Assembly: GCF_006539865.1 (NCBI RefSeq)
Contig: NZ_BJNV01000020.1
Coordinates: forward strand, 1 to 64,000
Length of the DNA: 64,000 nucleotides
Origin: Zoogloea ramigera
GTDB taxonomy: Bacteria; Pseudomonadota; Gammaproteobacteria; Burkholderiales; Rhodocyclaceae
Direction of reading: 5' to 3'
The position numbers and the translations under genes were made by a program. Under the pieces are notes generated by a model. That model searched no databases. It had not been told where the DNA came from and saw nothing but the letters and a program-made list of their open reading frames with translations. Of this stretch, positions 57,719 to 64,000 are shown in pieces (position 1 is the stretch's first letter; every line of letters begins with the position of its first letter).

Positions 57719-58267
57719 TCACCAGCTGCGCACGCGGCCGGTGTCGAGGTGCACGAACTGTTCCTTCGGGTAGTAGCCCACGCCGCCGGCCTGCAGGGCG
57801 AGGGCGGCGTCGCGCAGGCTGGCGAGGGGCACGCCGGGCAGGCGGATGTCGATGGCCTTGCCGTCCATGTGCAGGCTGCGCCGGGCAACGCCGCCGCCAC
57901 GGGTATTGCGCAGCGTGGTGTTGGTGGCCGGGCAGCGGTAGCCGGAGATCACCTCGAAGGCGCCGCCTTCGCCAAGGCTGAGCTGGAGCTGGTGGAGCAG
58001 GTCGAAGAGCTGCGGGTCGATGCTGCCGACCTCGCCCGAGTAGTGGTCGCGCAGCAGCAGGTTGAAGGCGGCCAGGCTGTCGGGCAGGTAGTGGGCGTCG
58101 ATGGCGTAGGTGAGGGCGAGCTGCTCGCCGGTGTGGGTGTGGCTGAAGGCCAGGCTACGGGTTTCGGGCTGGTTGGCCAGGGCCGGCAGCGCGGCGCCGG
58201 CCAGCAGCAGGCCGCTGGTGTGGCGCAGGAAGCGGCGGCGGGGCGGGCGGGGGTGGGCTGGCGTCAT
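57719..58267 (-). CDS. DUF882/YcbK-type murein peptidase, 182 aa
   Basis: A twin-arginine signal (RRRFLRHTSGLLLAGAALPA) precedes a peptidase M15-like fold. Zinc ligands are probably the His in RRSLHMDGKAIDIRLPG, its following Asp, and the His in QFVHLDTGRVRSW; ISGYRCPATN is the conserved loop. E. coli MepK (YcbK) of this family cuts 3-3 cross-links in peptidoglycan. The Tat signal implies folding with metal before export. It is convergent with the short lipoprotein gene. Confidence 0.92.
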   Translation of the reverse strand: MTPAHPRPPRRRFLRHTSGLLLAGAALPALANQPETRSLAFSHTHTGEQLALTYAIDAHYLPDSLAAFNLLLRDHYSGEVGSIDPQLFDLLHQLQLSLGEGGAFEVISGYRCPATNTTLRNTRGGGVARRSLHMDGKAIDIRLPGVPLASLRDAALALQAGGVGYYPKEQFVHLDTGRVRSW

Positions 58268-58431
58268 GGTCGGCGGTGGGGCGTCGGGGCGATTGTCAGG
58301 GTAGAGCCGGGTGGCGGTGATGGAGTTCCCCGGGGTGTCGGCACGCAGCTGCCGGCGATCCGTGAATCCGCTCGGCAGGCTCGCTCATTTTTACGCGCGA
58401 AGCCCCATCGTGGCGTTAGTAGCGGCGAGCG

Positions 58432-59127
58432 TTAGCCACCTGCCTTGCCGCGGGCCGGCTTGCGCTTCTTGTCCCGCTCACCAAGGACGATGTTTTTGGG
58501 GGCCGGTTTGGCGCCGCCGTCGGCCTGCTCCAGCCACAGCAGGGCGTCGGCGTAGTCCATGAAGTGCTTGAGGTAGGCTGGCGAGATGTCGCGCATCAGG
58601 CGCAGGGCGCGCAGCACCAGAAAGTGCGAGTTGAGCGGGCCGGCGTTCTCCGGCTCGTCGGCGAGGGCCTGGTGGAACTGCTGGTCGACGCGCAGCTTCG
58701 ACCAGGTGTCGCGGAAGCAGCTGAGGGCCTTGAGCTCGGCGGGCGCGGCGGGGTGGGTGGCGTCGGGCTCGGGGGCGGCGAAGACGCTGCGGTTCTGCCC
58801 GGCGATGTGGGCGAGGAGCTCGGCCAGCGGGCTGGCGGCGGCGGGGGCATCGCCGGGTGCGTCGGCGCGGCCCGGCACGCCTTCGCAGCGCGCGGCGTAG
58901 TCGTCGATGGCCCGGGCGAGGCGGCCTTCCAGCAGTGCCCGTGCCGTGCCGCGGGTGGCGGCGGTGCGGCGGGCGAGGGCTTCGATGAAATGGAAGCGCA
59001 CCGGGTCGCGCAGCCCGGCGCCCTGGGCGCGGAGGGCGGCGATGGCCCGCGCCGCGGGGCTGTCATCGAGGCTGTCACCGGGGCTGTCGATGGCGCCCGG
59101 CCCGGCCGGCGGCGGCATGGCGCTCAT
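58432..59127 (-). CDS. DUF2894 domain protein, 231 aa
   Basis: A Pro/Ala-rich N terminus precedes helical segments with RDPVRFHFIEALARRTAATR and TWSKLRVDQQFHQALADEPE, followed by SHFLVLRALRLMRDISPAYL and a basic Lys/Arg tail. This matches DUF2894, a family found with DUF3348, DUF802 and OmpA-like genes in Betaproteobacteria. It has no signal or membrane helix. It is the last gene of that four-gene operon, overlapping the OmpA gene (ATGA). The biochemical role is unknown. Confidence 0.85.
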   Translation of the reverse strand: MSAMPPPAGPGAIDSPGDSLDDSPAARAIAALRAQGAGLRDPVRFHFIEALARRTAATRGTARALLEGRLARAIDDYAARCEGVPGRADAPGDAPAAASPLAELLAHIAGQNRSVFAAPEPDATHPAAPAELKALSCFRDTWSKLRVDQQFHQALADEPENAGPLNSHFLVLRALRLMRDISPAYLKHFMDYADALLWLEQADGGAKPAPKNIVLGERDKKRKPARGKAGG

Positions 59128-59759
59128 TGGTTGGTGGCAGCCTTGGCCGACTTGGGCACCGGCGCCATCTCGACGCGGCGGTTCCTGGCGCGGCCGTCTG
59201 CGTCGGCGTTGGAGGCCACCGGCTGTTCGTGGCCGAAGGCGGCGGCGAACACCGACGACGAGGGCAGGCCCTCCTCGATCAGCGCGCGGGTGACGGTGAG
59301 GGCGCGCTGGGCCGACAGCTCCCAGTTGTCGGCGAACTGGCGGTTGCTGTCGCGCACCGGCTTGTCGTCGGTGAAGCCGCTGACCATCAGCATCTCGTCG
59401 CGGCCGGCCAGGTAGGCGGCCAGCGGCGCGGCGAGGCTCTTCAGCACCTGGCGGCCTTCGGGCTGCAGTTGGTCGGAGTTGAGGGCGAACAGCACGCTGC
59501 CGCTGATGCCGATGCGCCCGTTGGCGAGCGTCACGCGGCCGCTGGCGAGGGGCACGGCGAGGGCTTTCTCGAGGGCCTCGCGGCGCTGCTCCTCGATCTG
59601 GCGTTTCTGCACCTCGGCTTCGAGGCTGCTCACCAGCTCAAGCTGCACGCCGAGCACGCCCACCAGGATCAGCACGAAGGCCCCCAGCAGGCCCGACATG
59701 AGGTCGCCAAAAACGGCCCAGACGGTGGAGTGTTCGAGGCCGGCGTCGATGTCGTCCAT
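59124..59759 (-). CDS. OmpA/MotB-like membrane protein, 211 aa
   Basis: A single N-terminal membrane helix carries an acidic residue, Asp19 in AVFGDLMSGLLGAFVLIL, in the position of the MotB/ZorB ion-carrying Asp. A short coiled linker (residues 42-70) follows. The OmpA-like peptidoglycan-binding domain has LNSDQLQPEGRQVLKSL, VSGFTDDKPV, ELSAQRALTVTRALIEEG and GRARNRRVEM. This architecture is that of a stator subunit. It is coupled to the DUF802 partner (3-bp gap) and DUF2894. Confidence 0.92.
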   Translation of the reverse strand: MDDIDAGLEHSTVWAVFGDLMSGLLGAFVLILVGVLGVQLELVSSLEAEVQKRQIEEQRREALEKALAVPLASGRVTLANGRIGISGSVLFALNSDQLQPEGRQVLKSLAAPLAAYLAGRDEMLMVSGFTDDKPVRDSNRQFADNWELSAQRALTVTRALIEEGLPSSSVFAAAFGHEQPVASNADADGRARNRRVEMAPVPKSAKAATNQ

Positions 59760-59762
59760 GGA

Positions 59763-61973
59763 TCAGGCCTCGCTGGGTTGGGCCGCCTGGCGGGCCGGGA
59801 GCTGCTGCAGGTCGTCGACGATCTGCCGCTGCGACATGATGGAGAGGTCGATGATCTCCCGTGCCTGGGCCACGTAGTAGGCGAGCTGCTCGTCGCTGCG
59901 GCTCATCGACTGGGCGAGGGCGGCCTCGATGCGGCTGAGGGCGTCGGTGAGCTGCTGGTTGGATTCGCCGAAGCGCTCGACGGCAAAGCCGAAGGCCTCG
60001 CTGAGGCTGGCGACTTCGACCGCGCCGCCGGCGATCTGGGCGGCGGCCTCGGCGAGGCGGGTGGATTCGCTCTCGGTGCGCGCCTCGAACTGCTTGCCGA
60101 CCCGCTCGAGCAGGCTGGCCGACGACGTGACCAGGGCGTCGATGGCGCTCTTCTGCTCGGTGGAGGCGTGGTTGATGCCGTCGAGCAGGCTGGCCAGGGT
60201 TTCCATGATGCGGCTGCGTTCTTCGAGCAGGCTGTTGTCGCGGGCGATGCTGGCGGACAGCTCGTGGCGCAGCTGGCCGATGACCTCGGCGGCGGCGCGG
60301 GGGGCCTCGGCGGCGGTGAGCATCAGGCGCTCGACCTCGGCGATGGTGTGGCGGGCCTCGGCCTGGGTGCTGGCGCTGAGGCTGCGGGCGGTTTCGTCGA
60401 GGGTCCGGCAGATCTCGGCCTGGCGGGCCTCGGCCGCGTTGCCGGCGTCCAGCCAATGCTGCTGCAGCGAGGCGGCCAGGGCCTCCAGCGCCTCGCCCAT
60501 GCCGGTGAGGCGCTGGGCGTCGCGGGCAGCCAGCTCGGCCTGCAGCGCGGCGTGGGCGCCGTGCAGCGCGTCGAGCTGGGCCGCGGCGCCCCGGTCGAAC
60601 TTGTCGACGAAGGCGGCGAGGGATTCGCGGGTGTCGCGGGCGAGGGCGTCGCTGGTCTGCTCGTGGCGGGCGAGGGCGGCGGTCCACGTGTCGGCGACGG
60701 TGGTGACGGTGGTGCCGAAGCGTTCGGCGAGGCTGTCGAGCTGGGCTTCGACCTTGTCGGCGAGCTGGCTGTGGCTGGCTTGCGTTGCCTGGGTGAGGCC
60801 GGCGAGGGTGCCGGCCAGCTCGGTCTGCAGCCGGGCGTGGGTGTGTTCCACGCTGGCCAGCAGGCTGGCGGAGCGGGCTTCGAAGGTGTCGGTGAAGCGC
60901 CCGAGGGTGGCGTCGAGGCCGGTCTGCAGGGCGTCGCTGGTGTGTTCGTGGCGGGCGAGGGCGGCGGTCCAGGTGTCGGCGACGGTGTTTACGGTGCTGT
61001 CGAAGCGCCCAGCGAGGCCGTCGAGCTGGGCCTTGACGGTGTCGGTGAGGGTTTCGCGCAGGCTGCTGGTTTCGCGGGCGATGCCGCCCATGGTGGCTTC
61101 GACCACCGGCTGGATCGCCTCGCCGGCGAGGCGCGCGCTGTGGCTGAGGCTGTCGCGCAGGGACTGGTCCACCGAGGTGGCGAGCTCGGTGTACAGGCCC
61201 TTGGCTTCCCGGTAATGGCTTTCCTGGCCGGCGAGCAGGCGTTCGCCCAACTGCTGGTTGTGGCGTTCGAGCTGGGCCATCATGGTTTGCAGGGTGTTCA
61301 CCACTTCGGGCAGCGCCTGGGCCTGGGCCTGGATGGCCTTGAAGGCTTCCTGGCGCTGGTGGCCCAGGGAGAAGCCCCGCAGCGCGCCGGCGATGCGGGT
61401 GTCGAGCTGCTGCCCGGTGAGCAGGCGCTGGCGGCGGCACAGGGTGGACACCAGGCCCAGCATCGCCGAGGCGGCCACACCAGCCACCGAGGTGCCGAAG
61501 GCCACGCCCAGGCCCTTGACCGGCGCGGCCAGCGCGGCGCGGATGGTGTGCAGGTCGGTGGTGCTTTCAAGCGCCAGCACCGCGCCGTTGAGGGTGACGA
61601 CCATGCCCAGGAAGGTGCCGAGCATGCCCAGCAGCACCAGCAGGCCCACCAGGTAGGGCGCCATGGTGGGGCCGGGCAGGCCGCTGCGTTCGCCTTCGAT
61701 GCGCAGGCGCACGGCGTTGTGCAGCGAGGGATGGACCTTGCCGAGCCAGTCGCCGAGGCTGGCGAGCTCGTCGGGGATGGCTTCCAGTGCCCGCGCCAGC
61801 GAGGCGGTGGCCTGCTGGAAACGCAGCAGTTCGAGCCCGCCCGCAAGGTAAACCACGCCGATCAGCGCGGTCATCGTGAGGGCCAGCGGGCTGTGGCCGA
61901 TGTAGCCGGCGCCCACCCAGCCCACGGCCAGCAGGCCCAGCAGGAAGGCGGTCAAAGTAAGCGTTCGGTTCAT
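59763..61973 (-). CDS. DUF802 MotA/ExbB-like protein with long tail, 736 aa
   Basis: Four membrane segments lie in the first 180 residues (about 5-24, 30-50, 106-128, 154-176). The last two have the MotA/TolQ/ExbB pattern: LLGMLGTFLGMVVTLNG and GVAFGTSVAGVAASAMLG. The remaining 550 residues are a helical, coiled-coil tail in the cytoplasm. TVADTWTAALARHE occurs twice, about 105 residues apart. Such a tail on an ExbB-like core is the hallmark of ZorA. The ATG at 61973 overlaps the DUF3348 stop. DUF802 is known mainly from betaproteobacterial operons; its activity has not been described to my knowledge. Confidence 0.9.
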   Translation of the reverse strand: MNRTLTLTAFLLGLLAVGWVGAGYIGHSPLALTMTALIGVVYLAGGLELLRFQQATASLARALEAIPDELASLGDWLGKVHPSLHNAVRLRIEGERSGLPGPTMAPYLVGLLVLLGMLGTFLGMVVTLNGAVLALESTTDLHTIRAALAAPVKGLGVAFGTSVAGVAASAMLGLVSTLCRRQRLLTGQQLDTRIAGALRGFSLGHQRQEAFKAIQAQAQALPEVVNTLQTMMAQLERHNQQLGERLLAGQESHYREAKGLYTELATSVDQSLRDSLSHSARLAGEAIQPVVEATMGGIARETSSLRETLTDTVKAQLDGLAGRFDSTVNTVADTWTAALARHEHTSDALQTGLDATLGRFTDTFEARSASLLASVEHTHARLQTELAGTLAGLTQATQASHSQLADKVEAQLDSLAERFGTTVTTVADTWTAALARHEQTSDALARDTRESLAAFVDKFDRGAAAQLDALHGAHAALQAELAARDAQRLTGMGEALEALAASLQQHWLDAGNAAEARQAEICRTLDETARSLSASTQAEARHTIAEVERLMLTAAEAPRAAAEVIGQLRHELSASIARDNSLLEERSRIMETLASLLDGINHASTEQKSAIDALVTSSASLLERVGKQFEARTESESTRLAEAAAQIAGGAVEVASLSEAFGFAVERFGESNQQLTDALSRIEAALAQSMSRSDEQLAYYVAQAREIIDLSIMSQRQIVDDLQQLPARQAAQPSEA

Positions 61974-62719
61974 GGTTGTCTCGTTACCTCGTTGAGTGCG
62001 TCCATCAGGCCGGCCACTGGCTGCAGGCGCAGCTCGAGTTCGGCCAGCAGCACCGCCCGCATGTCCTGGCAGAAGGTGTGGAGCCAGGCCCCCGGCTGCA
62101 GCCACCGGGCCGGGTCGTCGGGGGTGGGCAGGGCGCTGCGGTGTGCTTGGTGGAGTTGTTCGAAATGCCGGCCCAGCAGCTGGGGCACGGTGGCGAGCAG
62201 GCTGCGCTCCCGGGGGGCCAGGGCCTGGTCAAGCACCCCGTCGAGGGCGGCCAGCTGGCGGAGCGCCGGGGCGCGTTGGGCCAGCCCGGCTCGCACGCTG
62301 GCGCGCAGCGGGGCGATGGCGGCGCCCATGTCCCGCTGGTGGGCCAGATAATAGCGGTGGTAGGGCAGGTAGTCGGCCGCGCCCGGGGTGCTGGCATGCC
62401 AGGCCGGCGCCGGCAGCCGGATGCGTGCCTTGCCGGGGGTGAGCACGCCGTCGGTGTTGATCGAGTCGAGCAGGGCGCCGCGCACGCGGGCGAACTCGTC
62501 CCGCAGCGCCGGGTGCTCCGCGGTGGCGGGGCCGCCCGCGGCGTCGGTTGAACCGTTGAGGGCCGAGAAAAGCGCGATCGCGTCGGCAAAGTCCAGCCAT
62601 TGGCCGAGCCGGTCGGCGAACGACTGCCGGGGCGGGGCGGCGTCGGTGCTGACCAGATCGGAGAGGGCGCGGATGAGCCTGGAGCTATCGAAACTTGTAC
62701 GCGGGGAACCTCGCGCCAT
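61970..62719 (-). CDS. DUF3348 family protein, 249 aa
   Basis: The protein has the DUF3348 start (FDSSRLIRALSDLVSTDA, FADRLGQWLDFADAIALFSA), with the middle LPYHRYYLAHQRDMGAAIAP and helical C terminus (ARWLQPGAWLHTFCQDMRAV). It is soluble and helical, without a signal peptide. It is the first gene of the DUF3348-DUF802-OmpA-DUF2894 operon, overlapping DUF802 by 4 bp. No Shine-Dalgarno sequence is clear before the ATG. Function unknown; constant linkage to the motor genes suggests a cytoplasmic partner of the tail. Confidence 0.87.
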   Translation of the reverse strand: MARGSPRTSFDSSRLIRALSDLVSTDAAPPRQSFADRLGQWLDFADAIALFSALNGSTDAAGGPATAEHPALRDEFARVRGALLDSINTDGVLTPGKARIRLPAPAWHASTPGAADYLPYHRYYLAHQRDMGAAIAPLRASVRAGLAQRAPALRQLAALDGVLDQALAPRERSLLATVPQLLGRHFEQLHQAHRSALPTPDDPARWLQPGAWLHTFCQDMRAVLLAELELRLQPVAGLMDALNEVTRQP

Positions 62720-62820
62720 AAAAACAACCGTTCAACAGCAAAAACGGCGCTAAGGCTACTACAAACCGGCAGGCAGGTCAGCGATGCCGATAGTCGTCCC
62801 GGCGCCGTCGGCCGCTCGTC

Positions 62821-63324
62821 TTACTGTGCCGTGGGTGTGCCGGCGGCGAGGACCCGGGCGAGGATGCGCGTGCGCCGGCGCATGTCGGGGCCGGCGAGCT
62901 CGCCGAGGGTCTGCGTGTCGGAGCTCGGCTGCAGGCCTTCGGCGGCGAGCTTGGCGCGCAGCGCTTCCGGCGTCTGCCGGGCGACGAGGGCGAGGGTGGA
63001 CAGCGGCGCGTCGGAGAGCGCGCGCACCGAAGCCATGAAGGGCGGCTCGCCCTTGGCGGCGGGCGCGATGAAGCTGAGGGCCAGCACCAGCGCAAACGCG
63101 CCCATCACCGCCAGCCCACCGCGGGACGCGAAGTGGCGCTTGAAGCCACCGAGGTTGGCGAGCACGTGGAGCACGACACCGCCGAGCAGCAGCCAGCTGA
63201 GCCATTCGTGGGCGGCCTTGTTGAGGCCGCTATCCACGTGGAAGAAGATCAGGACGCCGGTGACGGCCGACAGCAGGAAGGCGCCCGCCGCGATCGGCGT
63301 GGCCCAGCTTCGTTGTACGTTCAT
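62821..63324 (-). CDS. DUF4405 membrane protein, 167 aa
   Basis: Three membrane segments (about residues 9-29, 39-60, 70-90) hold His residues suited to haem b: FFHVDSG, AAHEWLSW and VVLHVLANLGGFKRHF. This matches DUF4405/cytochrome b561-like small membrane proteins. The C-terminal half is a soluble region with helical repeats (RALSDAPLSTLALVARQTPE). AGAGGG lies 9 nt before the ATG. It may carry electrons to or from the c-type cytochrome encoded 104 bp upstream on the same strand. Confidence 0.82.
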   Translation of the reverse strand: MNVQRSWATPIAAGAFLLSAVTGVLIFFHVDSGLNKAAHEWLSWLLLGGVVLHVLANLGGFKRHFASRGGLAVMGAFALVLALSFIAPAAKGEPPFMASVRALSDAPLSTLALVARQTPEALRAKLAAEGLQPSSDTQTLGELAGPDMRRRTRILARVLAAGTPTAQ

Positions 63325-63428
63325 GGTGAAACCCTCTGGAAGACCTGGGCCAATGGTCTTCCAGGGGCGTGTAAGCCGGCGTCAGCGCGGGGCAAAAGTG
63401 TGTAAAGCGTCTGCTGCCGATGGCGGGC

Positions 63429-63863
63429 TTACCTGGCCTGGATCCGGTTCAGGTAGTCGATGAGGGACAGGATGCGGGCCCGCGCATACATCTCCATGTT
63501 GTAGGGCATGTCGACGTAGTGTTCGCCGGCGCGGACGGTTTCGGCGCTGTAGGCCTTGCCCCAGATCGGCATGTCGCGGCTGCCGTGGCCCTTGACCGCC
63601 TGCCGGCCGTCAATCACCGCATAGACGTGTTCGAAGGGGAACACCCCGCCGTTGTTGCGGGACAGGGTGGTGAGGTCGGTGGGCGCCGTCCGCAGGATGT
63701 CTATCATGCCGCCGTCGCCCTTTCCGCTCTGGCCGTGGCAGACGGCGCAGCGGTCCATGTATTCCCGCTTGCCGCTGTCGTAGCGTTCGGCGGCCTGGGC
63801 GCCGACGCAAAAGGCCAGCGTCGATAGCGCGAGCACCTGCAGTGAGCTCGAGATCTTAATGAT
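63429..63863 (-). CDS. exported class I c-type cytochrome, about 145 aa
   Basis: A signal peptide (KISSSLQVLALSTLAFCVGA) precedes one haem-binding motif (RCAVCHGQSGKGDGG) and a distal Met in RDMPIWGKAY. It is a periplasmic monohaem cytochrome c. The only standard start in frame is GTG at 63914, which would add 17 residues before the signal. A strong AAGGAGGGG (63869-63877) instead points to ATC at 63863 (7 nt) or ATT at 63860 (10 nt) as the start, so a non-AUG start is favoured here. Partner may be the DUF4405 protein downstream. Confidence 0.85.
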   Translation of the reverse strand: MIKISSSLQVLALSTLAFCVGAQAAERYDSGKREYMDRCAVCHGQSGKGDGGMIDILRTAPTDLTTLSRNNGGVFPFEHVYAVIDGRQAVKGHGSRDMPIWGKAYSAETVRAGEHYVDMPYNMEMYARARILSLIDYLNRIQAR

Positions 63864-63914
63864 GCTTTCCCCTCCTTGTGTGGTGAATCCTGGGTGAAAC
63901 CTTTTTATATTCAC

Positions 63915-64000
63915 ATCAGGGCGGCAGATTGGCCTGCTCTGGTTTCATCATAGGCGGGAATCTCCGGCGGGCAAGCACGGCCGACGGTGCTTTGAGAAAA
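63915..64000. other. window end, no gene seen
   Basis: The last 86 bp lie upstream of the cytochrome gene and probably contain its promoter. No other feature is visible before the window ends. Confidence 0.6.

Noticed and set aside
59127-62351. 1074-aa plus-strand ORF across the motor operon
   Set aside because: Antisense shadow of the OmpA, DUF802 and DUF3348 genes, whose domains and overlapping stops are convincing on the minus strand.

Overview
The window is high-G+C chromosomal DNA from a betaproteobacterium, most likely Rhodocyclales/Zoogloeaceae (Azoarcus, Thauera or Denitromonas type). The evidence is the gene order (hemW-rdgB-rph, yicC-gmk-rpoZ-spoT, ponA divergent from pilMNOPQ, aroK-aroB-dgt-gltBD, glmU-glmS), a MaoC-Pta fusion next to ackA, and betaproteobacterial families (DUF3460, DUF3348/DUF802/DUF2894, a DnrO-like protein). 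This placement comes from gene content only; there is no rRNA in the window and I found no tRNA.

Layout. 1-787: no gene; two REP-like inverted repeats, each followed by an array of degenerate 21-bp tandem repeats. 788-3825: small accessory block (unknown protein, HNH nuclease, PLD-like protein, Xre/RES toxin-antitoxin pair). 4075-14866: housekeeping block with hemW, rdgB, rph, a PP2C phosphatase/Ser-Thr kinase pair, yicC, gmk, rpoZ, spoT, a DUF3460 protein and a DnaQ/GIY-YIG nuclease. 14867-15257: another REP and a second 21-bp array with a different consensus. 15258-21280: RND efflux pair, lysA-lptM, cyaY. 21333-30916: penicillin-binding protein 1a, the type IV pilus alignment/secretin operon pilMNOPQ, and an Ig-like lipoprotein. 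30987-46385: shikimate genes, dgt, glutamate synthase, acetate kinase with MaoC-Pta, glmU and glmS. 46772-51779: accessory region with a GmrSD-type DUF262/DUF1524 nuclease, a third 21-bp array, an AAA ATPase and the scar of a deleted type I restriction locus (hsdR 5' end joined to a metallopeptidase 3' end). 51826-57679: DnrO-like protein with an IscR-type operator, small conserved proteins and a TetR-HlyD-FtsX-ABC exporter operon. 57719-63914: DUF882 protein, a four-gene operon coding a MotA/ExbB-like membrane protein with a very long tail and an OmpA/MotB-like partner (Zorya-like architecture), a DUF4405 membrane protein and a c-type cytochrome.

Most worth following up: (1) the three intergenic arrays of 21-bp degenerate repeats, each with its own consensus, two of them next to the same REP element; (2) the ZorAB-like motor operon; (3) the restriction-locus deletion scar beside GmrSD and the AAA ATPase; (4) a near-consensus IscR type 1 site; (5) a promoter plus intrinsic terminator in the gltB leader; (6) a cytochrome whose best start is a non-AUG codon. 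Long ORFs antisense to spoT, pilQ, gltB, glmS, the RND pump and the DUF802 gene are codon-bias shadows and were left out.
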